Counted from the stretch's first letter, positions 1-12,183 are shown. The stretch is DNA of 64,000 bases from Narthecium ossifragum (GCA_963920575.1 OY986975.1:1692650-1756649), one strand, 5' to 3'. Numbers and translations: made by a program. The notes: generated by a model from the letters alone, not told the origin.

Positions 1-183
1 GAAAGAAAGCAAAGCAAAGCATTCATATAAAAGCAAAGTTATGAACACATGAAAAAAAAAATCAAAATCAAAATCAAACTCAATAAAAGAGCCCAAACTA
101 CATAAATCTAAGTTTTCTGCACTCTATGAGTTTAACTTAAACTCAAGTTTGCTGTCAAAAAGAAGAAGAAGATGAACGAGACT

Positions 184-3100
184 CTATGAGCCCCAGCGCC
201 TCAAAGTCTCATAGGTACTCTCCAAATGAGCTTGTAAGTCACCATGTGTGACTTGAAGAATCTCCAAACGATGGGCTGCCTCATCATGGCCTTCTTGCAT
301 CTTCTTGAGTGATGTTGTCCATTCCCCTTCAGCTCTTATCAAACCGGCGTCCTTCTCGTCAAGAGCCTTCAGTATTGCCTCAAGGCGTTGCCTATCCTCA
401 AGCGTAACTCGGCGACAGTCTGATATCTCCTCCAGCTTCAACTTGGACGTCTCTATGCCTTGTGCAAAGTCCTCCATATCTGTTTTGCAATCCTTGATTT
501 GCTTTTTCTCATCTTGAGACTCAGCCTGATAATGAGAAATTTGTGATTGAAGAGACTGCAAAGTCCCTTTGAGAGATGATGACCCCAAGGCATAGTCAGG
601 TAGTGCCTGCAACAACGATGAAACATGTCGGCTTAACTCTTCAGGGTCCTGGCAATGAGTCAGTATGGGTAGGAAAACCTCCAATAACTGCTTCTCAGTG
701 GCTCTATAAATTTCAGCTATCTTCTCGTGAAAATGAGCAGAGTGGGGGGGAGCATTGTCTGTGTCCCTGTTCACAATGGTTGTCTTTTCAGGAGGACGCT
801 CAGGCCCGCCAGCCAAGGGTAGCTCCACCTCAGTTGTCTTTTTCCCCTCAGGGATACTCCCAGGCTCAGCAAGTGACGATAGTTCTACATCAGAGGTCGT
901 CGTCTGTCTGGGAGAGCTCATGATCTTCTCTCCTGTATGAGATAACTCTCCATCAGTTTCTTCTTGATCAATGTCACGGAGGGCGTCTATCATCTCTCTT
1001 GGTGGAAGCACTAGGGAAGGGGGTGAGAACACTAAAATGCGACAAACGGGAGGATTACTTTCGGCGCACGAAGCAACCTCCATATCCACATCATGAGCTT
1101 CTGATATGCTGAGAACTCGCGAGATGTCTCGCCCATCAGAACTCTCCTCCACAAGCGGTGTCCTTGACCTTTTTCTGGAAGATGTTGGCAAACCATCCTC
1201 AGAAGGAGAAGGTTGGCGCTTCCCAGCAGAGGGAGTAGCTTCCTGGGAAGAAAACCTATCACCAATAGGCTGCGGAAAAGAAAAAAAACTAAGTGCGAGT
1301 CAGAACAAAAAAAAATGCTAAAGCCTAGGGAGCAAACCTCCGGTCTTCTGGCCGACATATGAGCAGAAAGGTCCGAGCATGGCCTCTTGATACCGCCTTG
1401 ATCATCAAAATATTTCCACTCTGATCTTAGGCGATCTCCAAAACGCTCCATGAAGGCAGCATCATACTCATCAAGCTCGCCACGCTTGACCAATGTTTCC
1501 TCAGCAGAGGCCGGTCGCATGCACTCCCACAGTTCCTTCTGGGGTCCACACCTATAAGAAAGAGTTCTCCTCTCCTCAATCGTCAAGGAACTCCGAGGCG
1601 CCTTCGGCCCGTCACCTAGCCTGTCCACCATCTCTTTGAGAAGGCCTTCTGTCTCTTTTACCCACCATCTTCCCCAAGCAGTGCAAACCTTCCCATTCCT
1701 ATTCTTTGAAGGGAAAAAGAACATCTTCTGGCTATCGCTCCTATTTAGATACTCCCAATGAGCAAGCATCACTCCAGCACGACGCTCCTCTAGAGGATGT
1801 AGAAGACCCCTGAGAGGGACGGTTTGATCAAACCCAAATTGCCGGCTCACTCTATGAGGGTTGTATGGCTCGGCATACATCTTGGAGACCTTATAGACTA
1901 GTCTCAATGGGAGAATGCCTCGACGGATAGAAAGAAGGAAATACCTAATGTCTTTCTGATGAGGACCTTGTACTGAATGCAATCCATCATGATCACGTTG
2001 CCATAAAAGAGCGCGTGGTTGGAAATAGAAATTGTCCTTCACATTCAACTTATCCCTTGCTGCTGCAGCAGAAAATTCTCGAGGCCCACGAAACATTAGA
2101 TACTTTAAATCTGGGATGCGCTTGTCACTAAATTTGATAGGAGGAAGATCCCAACATCGCGAGATGCCTTTATCGTAAAGTCCTCAGATGTAGCGATAAG
2201 CCCAACCCATTAAAACATGGACGCTCCAGCTAACACTTGCAAATCCCGGGCCTGCAGGGTGCAAACACGTCACTCTCATGCCTCTATATAGAGAGCATAG
2301 AGCTGCCGGGGCTAAGGAAAAGGACCAACCCTGGACCATCAGGCACGCCGGTATAAAAACACCGGGTCGAATGCAAGCCTCTGAGTCTGGGATAGCATAG
2401 CGACATAACCAGATGGAGAGGAAGGCCGACGTGTACAACCCCTCATCGAAGGCCATAAATGGATCAAAATCCTCATGGTAAAGAGGGGACTTCTCCCAAG
2501 CATAACGACCCTTGTCCTCAAAATCTTTTGGAGGACCGCATTTAAGAAAGCCAAGGTAGAAGTAACGGGTCCAGGCCTCAAAGGATACCTTACCCTTACT
2601 CCCGGCCAGCTCTTCCCAAATAGCCATAAGGCGGTGGGCGTTCGGAGAATAGGTAGGGATGTCGGTGCGAGACTCCCCATTGAAATGGAGATCTCTCTCA
2701 TCAGGAAGTCGCTCGTCATACATTTGACCAGTCGTAGGAAGACCAGCGATAGAAAATATGTCGAAGAGCGTCACAGTCATCTCCCCATGGTGAAAAACAA
2801 ATGTGTTAGTATCTGCATTCCACCTCTCCATTAATCCGCAGAAAGCTTGTTCATCAATGGTATAATAGCCTAAGGAGCAATAGACAGCTCCGTAAATTTG
2901 TAGCTTCCAAAGCAGGTCCCCATCCTTCAAAAGAACTTCGGTACCCCATTCATTATAGCCAGGTACCAACCCATATGATGGATGTCGATACTCGGCCCAG
3001 TCAAGACTTTTATAGATCATACGCTTGCCAAGGCAAGAGAGAGGCATAGAAGTCGGGCCTTGCATCATAGGACAAAGAAACTCGCCATCGAAGTTCTGCC

Positions 3101-3266
3101 ATCTGGTGCACCTGAACTCGTTTCCCTGACGAATTTTTCCTTCAGCAACCTTACAAGATGCAGTATAATATTCGTCTACACCATTCTTTATGATGAAAAG
3201 GTCGGAATGAGCCAACTTGGCTAAGGGAATACAAGCTTCAGTAACACCTGTAGAGGAAGAAGCCAT
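184..3266 (-). pseudogene. Plant mobile domain (PMD, aminotransferase-like) protein gene with an in-frame stop
   Basis: PMD proteins are a plant family shared by transposons and domesticated silencing factors (MAIL1/MAIN); the role of this copy is unknown. Translation from ATG 3266 (MASSSTG) gives a PMD-like globular region with the hallmark FHHGEMTVTLFDIFSIAGLP, then a region rich in W/R, then a 330-residue coiled-coil tail (Glu/Lys/Leu rich). Two exons fit: 3266-1338 and 1269-184, joined by a GT-AG intron (1337-1270) that keeps the frame. Codon 361 (2186-2184) is TGA; the frame is open on both sides, so a single nonsense change, for example CGA to TGA, would explain it. Total length without the stop would be about 1,004 residues. 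A Met 29 codons further upstream exists but lies in repeat DNA, so 3266 is preferred. A transposon-borne PMD gene is the likeliest origin; an undetected intron over the TGA is the alternative. Confidence 0.75.
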
Positions 3267-3342
3267 CCTGCAAAAAGGAGAAGAAAAGGGTCTACAGAAA
3301 GAGGAGACCAATGAAAAAAAAAAACTTCGACGCGCTCGGGCC

Positions 3343-4080
3343 TGCCGCCGCAACCATGCACAATGCTTCTATTCACATTGCAGTCCGACGGATTTTCCTT
3401 CCATGCACATCGAAGTGTCCATAGGAGCTTTCTTGCTTCTGATCATATCATCAACAAAATATCGGATCGAACATCACGGTGGGGCAATCGCCATGGGATC
3501 GGTAATGTCGCGTCAGATTACGGAGCAAGCTGCGTTACCCTCATACGCGAGACATGTTTTCTTGACCCCCCACAAGCCGTCGCGTCGTGATATACGACCG
3601 GATACCGTCGTGATATAACCTCAAACAAGAGGTACGGTCGGTAGGAAAAAAAAGGAAAGGGAAGGAAATCCTCGGAAATAAAAAGGAGGAAATTCCAAAA
3701 AAAAAAAAGAAAAAAAAAAAGAAGAAGGGGCGGAACTAAAATAAACTAGAACTTTGATATGCCCAGGTCTGCCATCGCAACCATATACAGTGCTTCTATT
3801 CACACTGTGGTCCGACGGATTTTCCATTCATGCACATCAAAGAGTTGCAATGGAAGCTTCTCATGTTTTGATCATATCATCAACAAAATACCATATCACA
3901 CAACACGGTGGAGCAATCGCCGTGGGATCGGTAATGTTGCGTCGGATAGCGGAGCAAGCTGCGCCATCTTCACCCGCAAGACATATTTTTATTGACCCCC
4001 ATAAGCCGTCGCTTCGTGATGTACGACCGGGTACCGTCATGATACAATCTCAAACAAGAGGTACAGACGGTATGGAAAAG
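3343..4080. repeat. Pair of diverged direct repeats upstream of the PMD gene
   Basis: Two roughly 285-300-base blocks, about 3343-3640 and 3763-4070, match over nearly their whole length. Shared landmarks in the same order are a TCCGACGGATTTTCC core, ATCATATCATCAACAAAATA, GGGATCGGTAATGT and a CAAACAAGAGGTAC end. They are separated by about 120 bases of A-rich filler. They sit immediately 5' of the PMD reading frame and may be part of the same mobile element. No protein is supported in either block. Confidence 0.7.
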
Positions 4081-4299
4081 AAATATAGAAACAAAAAAAA
4101 CAGGGGAAGATGAAGACATGCATGCAAACGAAAGGATAAAAGATGATCCGATCAAAAAGATCTCAAAGCTGATAAAGCAAATGAAGGAACACGTCAATAT
4201 ACAATAGAGAAGAAGTGAGGAGAGAGAAGAAAAAAAAAACCTCATAGAGCTTCTCCAAGCTTCTCCACAACGTGCAGTCAAGACTCCCTTTCTCCAAAG

Positions 4300-5578
4300 C
4301 TTAAAAAAATTGAGCCGGTCAAAGGGATCTCAAAGCTATGTATAGGCTGCCTTGGGATTCATGAGATATACATGAACTCCTACTTGGATTGAGAGGATAT
4401 CTTGTGACAATTCAAATCCAATTTGGAAAAAGAGTTGGAGTAGGAAACAATCCTATTCTAACTTGGTTTGGATATACTCATATATGAAAGATGTCCAAAC
4501 TAATAGGACTCATAGTACAAATTACAAGAGTCCTAGTTCACTTATTCCTATGGAGCACCCAAAATTGGTCACCTAGGATAAGAACTCTTCCAATTTTCGG
4601 AATTATTTAAATGGCCAAAAAAAAAAAAAAAAAAAGGGAAGAAAGAGTAATGTTGGATGAGCATACATGAGTCCTACTAAAACTCTAATTCTTCCAATTT
4701 TCGGAATTTATGGCTGAAACCAATGAACATAGAGTCCAAAACTAAATAGGACTCTAGAGCCCAAAAAAAAATAGGACTCTAGAGTCCCAAAAAAAAAAAA
4801 AAAAAAAAAAATGGAAACATTAACTTGGCATTAAATATGTGGGAGGAGTTCATCAGATATAAGTTTGCATGAGCTCCAGCAAGTCCTCAAGCTTTCATCA
4901 TTGGAATTGCTCATTGGCTTTAGCCTTGGCAAGATTCAACGGCAGGACTCCTGTGGGGTACATATTCTCACGGAACCTCCATCTCCATCCTAACTAATAG
5001 GGAGCTAAACTCAAATATTTGAGTAAATCTCTATCTAGCGTGAACTGGAAGCAAAATATATGTGCTCCTAGCTCTACAAACCCAAATTCTTGACATTCTG
5101 GATCTCATCACTACATATATCATCACTACATATATCATCTCTCTCGAAGCTCGGTCTTTAGAGAGGACCTCTCACCAACACATACGAGGGGAAATCCAAC
5201 AAAGGTCATACACCAACTTTTTGAGCCTCTCATGTGATATGATGCACACACATGATTGGACCTACTCGTGTTGAGCAGAGCATGTCCATATCCTTCATGC
5301 AAACTCAACAAGAACTCAGAGCACACATACATGCTCTAAGTTTCAAAGCCAAAATTCAAAAAAATAAATAAATAAATAAATAAATCTCTCGCCCCTGGCG
5401 TCCGAGCTCAAGTCTCGAAACCCCAAAGTCTTCACAAATGATCTAGTCCCCTGTGAACACCTCACACGACCAACTTCCGAGGTTGACAGATAACGTCAAC
5501 ATTCAAATTCCCCAAACTTCTTCGACCCCTGCGTGCTCGAGTCACATAAGTCTCACACGCAGGCCTCGAGGGGGCATC
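4300..5578. other. AT-rich intergenic stretch with poly-A tracts, no gene seen
   Basis: Contains A-runs near 4617-4636, 4763-4770 and 4787-4811, a short direct repeat around CTTCCAATTTTCGGAATT (near 4586 and 4691), and an (AAAT)n microsatellite at 5361-5385. From about 5386 the composition changes; this part is probably the 3' end of the internal region of the LTR element that follows. No reading frame resembles a known protein. Confidence 0.6.
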
Positions 5579-6807
5579 TGTTGACACTGATTTTAGCTAA
5601 GGCTAAAATTAGTGATATTCATGAAATATCTTGGCCAAGTACATGTTCCTCAAAATCACATATGACCATGTGCCCTCCACATATCCCTGGCTTTGATGGC
5701 ATCCTACATAAATCAGGAAATAAAGGGCATTTTGGTAATTTCCGAACCCAAGGGTATTTTGGTCATTTTACATCTCCAGAGATGTAATAGTCCAAAACAT
5801 GCATATTGGCCCTCCTGCCTAACACAAGGGTATTTTGGTCCAAAATAAGTATGGGCCGATGGAGGGGCAGTTTGGTCATTTGCACATCACCCTTGACCAA
5901 GGACATTTTGATAAATTCACGAAATATCCAAAATTCTGACAGATATTCGAAATTCAAACAAATATCCAAATTCAAACATATTCGAACACAAATGTTCGAA
6001 ATTCAAACATGCACTTTGAATTCAAATAAAGGATTCAAATTCAAATTCAAAGGAGAAGAAATATCTCCAACTCCCGGATAGGATCTCCTGGGAACCACCT
6101 CAACACCCAGATACGATCCCCGAAAGGCCGGAACAACTTACGTATCTCTCAGATACGATCTCCCCGGATACGCTCCAAACTCTCCAACTCCCGGATAGGA
6201 TCTCCTGGGAACAAACTCAACACACAGACACGATCTACCCGGATACTCTCCTAACGCTCCAACTCCCAAGATACGGCAGGTCGCTTTCAAAATTCAAAGC
6301 GCCCGCCAGGAGTTCTAGCCCCTCACCTATAAGTAGAGAGGGGAGGGGAGGCTCTGGGCTCGGTTAGTACTTTTGGCTCTTGGCTCTCTTAGCTTCTTTG
6401 CCTCTTAGCTTCCTTAGCTTCTGAGAGACCTTGGAGATCGTACAGACACCCTGCCGGACTCTCCAGATACAGAGAGGAAAGCTCCCTAACGTTCAAGGCC
6501 AAAAAGCTGTAGATCCAGAGGAAAAGCAGAAGGCGCCGGCGTAAAAGAGGAAAGGCTCACCAACATGATGACCACTTACCAGATCTGAGGAAGAAGACAG
6601 GAGCGCCTGCATTGGTAACGAAGGTGAGGGTTGGAGGCTCTGCCTCCACCCTATATCCTTCGATATATTCTTTTCTATGTCTTTTATTAACTTTTTTTAT
6701 ATTAATGTAACGGGACTTTAGATCCCGAGTCCTTAATCAGGGGTTTTCCCTAAGGGGATGTAATTAACGGGTTGTCAGTCTGGCATCCCGGGAGTGTCGT
6801 GTCCACA
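5579..6807 (+). mobile_element. 3' LTR of a truncated LTR retrotransposon (1,229 bases)
   Basis: The left edge TGTTGACAC at 5579 and the right edge GTGTCCACA ending at 6807 are inverted copies with one mismatch. A purine-rich tract (GAGGGGGC) ends three bases before the left edge, as expected of a polypurine tract, which makes this a 3' LTR on the plus strand. A TATA-like CCTATAAGTAG stands near 6330, and the pentanucleotide-rich stretch 6080-6260 contains repeated TCTCCAACTCCCGGATAGGA. The 5-base flanks (GCATC left, TATCA right) differ, so this is not a clean solo LTR. No gag or pol was recognised upstream. Family not assigned. Confidence 0.7.
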
Positions 6808-8452
6808 TATCACTCATATAATCAAAATATTTGACACAATGAAATCAAAGTCTCATTCCCCCGAGATGCATTCAGATTTCTTGTCGTACAGTCATCGAGG
6901 TGCTGGATTGGGTAGTCTAGCGATTGCTGGAATCGCTAGTCCAACGAGCGGTTTCCAGCGATTCTGGCTCAAATCATGCCAGAAATATTTGCTGGAAACA
7001 AGGGGCGCTGAAATGGGTTGATGGTTTGGCTACCAGACTTAGAGCATATGGCAAAGAATGTTTCGTGTTGGCTTGGGCCTGGAGTCGGGTGTGGCTTTGG
7101 GAGTAGCCACCGATTTGGGACAAGAGCTTGGGTTGGTTGCTCTTGTCGGGGCGTTTGCTAGAGGTTGGAGACCTCTAGGTGTCTGTCGCCCACGTGTGGG
7201 ACACGTTGGGGTTCGACGGCTTCCTCGGTTTGCGCTGGTTGGTCGCGCACCGAGTTGTGCTTCTTTGGCCGTGGAAAGGTGTCGTGGGTACACCTGATGG
7301 AGTTGTTTTGCTCTCGTTGAAGGTCGCGGGTTTGCGATTCTTCTGGTTGTCGAGAGCTGGGGTTTGTTCACAAGTATGTGGTGAACTCCTCCCTCTTTTG
7401 TTTTGAGGGTGCTCAGGAGAGCAAGTTTTCCCTCGTGTTGTTGTTTGTGCAGCTGTCCTTTTGAGGAGCTTTCAGGATATTCCGCCTTCGCGGGATTGCC
7501 GAGTTTGGACTCGAGATTCGTTCGGGGTAATTCAGTCAGTGTCTTCAGTGAGCACGTCGCAGAGACCTTAGGGCCGAGTAGGCCGAGCTGTATTTGGGGT
7601 AGAGGCGACCGTCGAGGACAGGTGTTCTCTCTTCCGGACCGTGAGCAGCTGGACCGCGTGCAGCAGTTTTCGTTGTCTCAGCAGTCACATCAGCAGACTG
7701 TCCTCTAGCCTTTCATTCTCCGACGAGTACGTGCCCATTGCAGTGCATCGCCGAGGTACTCGTCAGCTCAGAGTTTTGTCGACATTCTCGTAGGTCGGAC
7801 TTCGCCCCAGCTACAATCAGATAAAGACTCGGGATTGCGACATCTCGAGGACAGCTTTCCGTACGAGATACGGACATTGTTAGCGGCAGACAGATTAGTT
7901 GATCTAGCTGAGCTCGAAGCAGATATGTGACGGCAGAGATCGAAGACTGTATCCGAGTTTCAACAGAGACATCTTCAGGACCGCGGGACTATTGACCAGA
8001 TTGACCAGGAGACCGGAGGTCTTGTCTTAAAGTCACTATGTCAGTGCCTTTAAGGGTGATAGCAACTGGTAGTTGCTAGAAAGGTTTCGACCTTTCGGGT
8101 ATTTTATCTTTCAGTTTAGGCCAACGCCATAGTTGTTACCTCGGGCAGATGGGCCAGAGGAATTAGAGCAACTTTAGCGGCAGTGACAACCCATCAGTGG
8201 CGGAGACGGAGGCAGTTATCCAGTTCAGACAGCACTCATTACCACTCAGAAGATGTCAGTATGTCAGTCCAGAGTGATGGTGATGTGAAGCGACGACACG
8301 AATCTTACGGAGGTCCGTGTCCAGATTGATGCCCAACGTGTAGATGAGAGTCAGACAGCGTCAGCAGGCAGCAGGTTGTGTTTCAGAGGCCGAGCCTCAG
8401 TTCTAGAGTTGTGCAATGTTGGCGTGCAAGCGTCCTGCTCATCTCCTTGTTG

Positions 8453-8700
8453 GCCACCTCAGAGGCATGGTGGTATGTCGCGACCGTCATCAGCGTTGGT
8501 AGCACGAAGTGCAGAGTTCGTCCCCACTACTTCACCTGTCAGGAGGTGAAGGCGGAGCATCAGCAGGTAGCAGACCCGTTGCAGCTTTTCCAGTGTCAGC
8601 GAAAGTGGAAGCATAGCATGGCAGATGTCATCATCAGATTGCAGAAGACTCAAAGAGAACGGTGCAGATCTCGGAGGACATGCTTTGGGCATGTGTCCTC
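8453..8700 (+). pseudogene. Gypsy integrase zinc-finger fragment, copy 1
   Basis: The frame around 8520-8625 reads TCQEVKAEHQQ followed by PLQ and KWKH, which corresponds to the conserved TCQQVKAEHQ.PAGLLQPL..PEWKWE segment between the H2C2 zinc finger and the catalytic core of Tekay-type integrases. Upstream residues of the finger appear only after frameshifts. It is a fragment inside the decayed element at 7018-10395. Confidence 0.6.
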
Positions 8701-9149
8701 GATGCAGCAGACAGCTGGGAGGAGTACGTTGCTTTGCTGGAGTCCGTCTACTTCAGCAGTCGTTAGTCCAGACGTACGTACCATTCGAGGCATAGTACGG
8801 CAGTTCGCGCCGTTCTTCTGATTGCTCAACAGAGGTTGTGAGGCATCACCCACCTTTCCAGACATCATCAGACAGCCTCCAGAGAGCTTAGCACAGATCA
8901 GACAGAGACTCATGACGGCGCAGAGCAGACGAAAGAGCTACGCAGATCAGGGGTGATGACCGTCGGAACTTTTCAGTTGGTGATAGTGTTTCTGAAGGTC
9001 CATCCACACAGAGGGTTAGTTAGAGTTGGCAAAGAACATAGATTCTTGACGACATCAGCAGACAGTGATTGTGCTCCAGAAACCGACTAGCAGCTTCAGA
9101 GTTGCACGAGGACATCATTGGTGATGCTCACTTTTTCCTTGGTGTTGTT

Positions 9150-9340
9150 CATCCCAGAGGCATGAGGGAATATTATGGACTTCGTCATCAGCTTAATTGG
9201 CATGGGTGCAGAGGTCAGAGATAGAGTTTTTCCTTGTTACCTCCCCAGTTAGGAGGCGGAGATGAAATGCCGACAGACAACATCATTGTTACAATCCTTT
9301 TTCCAGTATCAGTGTGGATGTTATAGCATGACATACTTCA
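9150..9340 (+). pseudogene. Gypsy integrase zinc-finger fragment, copy 2
   Basis: Translation from 9161 gives MREYYGLRHQLNWHG, the equivalent of the M(Y)xDLRxxYWWPGMK stretch of gypsy integrases. The DNA from 9151 to 9340 also aligns loosely with 8453-8630 (CAGAGGCATG, CCCAGTTAGGAGGCGGAG against ACCTGTCAGGAGGTGAAG, TTTTCCAGTATCAG against TTTTCCAGTGTCAG). Two copies of the same domain in one interior point to a duplication or to nested insertion. Confidence 0.5.
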
Positions 9341-10838
9341 TCCTTTGATCCAGATATCGTCACCCAATTTTCAGAAAATCAGCGCAGATCAGGTCAGACG
9401 ACATTGTGCAAATCAGAGGCGACGACTGTTGGAGACACAATTGGCGACATAGTGTCATTTCATATGATACGAGATAGATCCATTTAGTGTTGGCAGCAGA
9501 GGTGTCGAGGAGGCGTCGTTCAGTTGCGTTATCAGATGTGATGATTCGAGCTTGGGTCAGATAGATTGCATAAGAGGGCAATTAGTTCAGATGATTGGCA
9601 GGAGAGACCAGTCACGAGAGACAGGATGGTTCAGTCAGCTTTAGTCCTCTGGAGGTACAGAGGTGTTGTAGAGGTAACTTGACAGGATGTGTTCCCGACG
9701 TGGTCCCCAGGCAGTGGTATCCCTGCTGGGTAAGGGTGATCCTGCATGGTACTGTTCCCCTGTTAGTGCTTAGGGTGATCTTGGTAACATGTTCAAGAGA
9801 GAGGTTCATGACAGGAGCCCTTGGGACATCGATGGGTTATGGGGCCCGAGACATACCTTAGACTCAGGCGGGAAGCGACACTATTGTGTTCCCTTTCCTT
9901 TGTGAGTGACGTAGAGTAGAACCCTACTGAGCAAGCTTTGTTGCTCACTCCTACCTGGGCTGCATCGGCGATGCAGGTCGATGCAATCCCTTCTTTTTCA
10001 GGTGGTTGCGGTGTTGGAGGCGACACTCCCCTTGATGGTGCGTGAGATCGGGGATATCATCAGTTTATTCTATTCGATTGATGTACAGCTTTAAATGTAT
10101 AAATTGTAATCTGAAGGAGAAATGTATTTGTATTTCAATTTGATGTAAATTGATCAGAGATTGCTGTACTTAGAGGATTTGAATCATTATTGTATCCTTT
10201 TAAAGTTAATTGAGTATTGTAGTCGTTAAATTGTATTATGATTTGATGATAAGATAGTTTATATTATTTATGAATATTTTAATCATGCACCAGGTTTAAA
10301 AGTGATGTTTACAGGGGAGGCTCTCGTCGTTTGATTTTAGAGTTTAGGACCCTCACGTCCCGGCCTGGATGGGTTTTCTGGGTCGGGACGTGACACGCTG
10401 AAATGGGCACTGGAATAAAATCCAGCCTGTTCCGATGAAACAAACACCCGAAAACCTATTCCAATAATTTTTACTTCCCATTCCAGTCATTTTAGACTGA
10501 TTTCCAACCAAACAAACAAACATACCCTGAGCCCGATGCTGGGTTAAAGGACGCACTGCTTGACTCATGACACTCATTAAATCAATCCAGATCCCATGAT
10601 AACTGCACTACCCGACACTTGTAACTCATTAATAAATCAATGCCACTGAACCCTGCTTTAAGACTCATTCAAAGGATCGAGGAAGTAGAGAGAGAGATGG
10701 TCAATGCCTTTAACTTTTTGGACCACCACCAATGACAAGAAAGCAACAAAGCTCAACATAAAGAAAGAAAACATCACAGTATACATAGTATCTGATACAG
10801 AAGAAAGGCCAGAGATCTACATCCCTCCATCATTGCCC

Positions 10839-11614
10839 TCACTCCTGCTCATGCTCCTCCTGCCATGAAAAGCAAGCCCATTAATTACTGTCATTAAGAA
10901 ACCATACATATACATGCATGGATAGATATAAGATTGATTATAACTAAAGATCACCTTCTTGTGAGCATGTTGGAGACCAGCCTTGGAACCATACTTCCTG
11001 ATCTGCTCCCTCACAAACCTCTCATAGATGAAGGATGCACCTCTGAACTGTGGGAGAACAAGCCATGCCACTAATGCCACCTTTATATGATACCATATAG
11101 GTATCCTATATGTACAAGAAATCACAGTAAGAATAATTAGCATTATACTTGCAAGCATATATATATGCATGGGTATATATATATACGTGATATGAGTTAA
11201 TTACCAATATAGGACTGGCTCAGCCACCATCTCCATTAGGGTTAGGAAGGAGTATATGATCCAGTAGGCCAGCCACTGCTCGTCGTCCACCTTCGACGGG
11301 CTCTCGATCGCCCGGACCGACGCATATCTAGATCAAATCATCCCACAAAAACAGATCTAAAACAACCCTAACGTTCAATCAAGTATATGTATATAGAACT
11401 CATGAAGAAGAAACAAGAGTTTTTGATTACTCACAAGGGATACAAGAGCATGAGGCTAGGCCTGCAAGCATGAACAAAATATATATGATCATATAGCCAT
11501 TAATTAACATATACAGAGAGAGAGGTTTTCATGAGGAAAGAGAACAATAAGGGTAGGAAGAACTCACCCTAACAAAGAGTAGAGATGTGAGAGAAATGTC
11601 CAGAACTGCCCCAT
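10839..11614 (-). CDS. HVA22-like protein (TB2/DP1/REEP family)
   Basis: HVA22 proteins are small ER membrane-shaping proteins of the Yop1/REEP family, in cereals induced by ABA and stress. Five exons fit exactly: 11614-11568, 11461-11435, 11327-11205, 11105-10955 and 10859-10839, all with GT-AG junctions, coding 122 residues. The start MGQFWTFLSHL, hydrophobic segment SLMLLYPL, then YASVRAIESPSKVDDEQWL, the second hydrophobic pair around YWIIYSFLTLMEM, and VLPQFRGASFIYERFVREQ are diagnostic. The C-terminus is a short EEHEQE tail, so this is the short HVA22e/d type. Two identical ABRE-containing 12-mers lie 520-570 bases upstream, and a long (AG)n tract sits just before the start, probably in the 5' UTR. 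Complete and intact. Confidence 0.92.
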
Positions 11615-11695
11615 CTAGATCTAGAGAGAGAAACTAAGAAACCCAACAATAGGATCTAGCTAGAAGAGAGGTGTTGTGAGACTTGGATATACATC

Positions 11696-11698
<3 letters not shown>

Positions 11699-11762
<64 letters not shown>
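11699..11762. repeat. (AG)n microsatellite in the HVA22 5' region
   Basis: About 31 uninterrupted AG dinucleotides; on the HVA22 sense strand this is a (CT)n tract 85-150 bases before the ATG, a common 5' UTR/core-promoter feature of plant genes. Further GA-rich clusters follow at 11820-11865. Likely length-polymorphic. Confidence 0.9.
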
Positions 11763-11766
<4 letters not shown>

Positions 11767-11901
11767 AAAGAAGAGAAGAGAGATGTTGTTAGCCTTATAT
11801 AGATAGATAGACACAACGCTAGAGAGAGAGAGAAGGAGATCTAGAGAGAGAAAGAGAGGGGAGAAGTGGCAAGAAAAGGAGAAGGCATCGGATGCTTGGC
11901 T

Positions 11902-12183
11902 TGGACGTGGCAAATTAACGATGCACAGCACCGATCGACCAGATCAGCAAGCAACGCTTTTGGCTTGGTGATGCTTAATTAATTAATGAAGGCATGCAAT
12001 TAAAGGAGTGTCCCTTGATTATTAGCTTAGACTTAAGGGGGGTTAAGTTGCTTTGGATAGTGTGATCATGGGATTGATATAATTAAGGATGGTCATTATA
12101 AGAGGATTGTTGCTTGTGAGCTGCCCCTCTCAGGGGTGACACGTGGGACACTCTTGCACGAGTACGAGGTCGGTGACACGTGG
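11902..12183 (-). promoter_or_regulatory. ABRE/G-box cluster upstream of the HVA22 gene
   Basis: GGTGACACGTGG occurs twice, at 12135-12146 and 12172-12183, each holding the ACACGTGG core bound by ABF/bZIP factors. A third ACGT core (GCCACGTCC on the minus strand) lies at 11903-11911. HVA22 genes in cereals are known ABA-response genes driven by ACGT boxes with coupling elements, so the placement makes sense. Whether these sites act is an inference from motif and position. Confidence 0.6.

Larger units (their letters stand above)
7018..10395 (+). mobile_element. Decayed Ty3/gypsy (Tekay/Del-like) retrotransposon
   Basis: The 3' end (about 10228-10395) matches base for base, with few differences, the LTR end of the second gypsy element at 46735-46885, both finishing in GGGT-CGGG-(A/G)CGTGACA. 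The LTR probably begins near 9650; it includes the typical GCTTTGTTGCTCACTCCTAC segment at 9937. The interior keeps Gln-rich gag-like sequence around 7640-7705 and two integrase fragments (separate entries) but no long open frame. Identical 12-base sequences CGCTGAAATGGG flank the block (7006-7017 and 10396-10407). A 5' LTR is not recognised. Confidence 0.6.

Noticed and set aside
2184..2186. TGA in the PMD gene as a selenocysteine codon
   Set aside because: Land plants lack the selenocysteine machinery; nonsense mutation is the simpler reading.
7058..7708. GC-rich plus-strand frames with Gly/Val/Leu-rich translation
   Set aside because: They fall in the decayed retroelement leader, overlap in several frames and match no protein.
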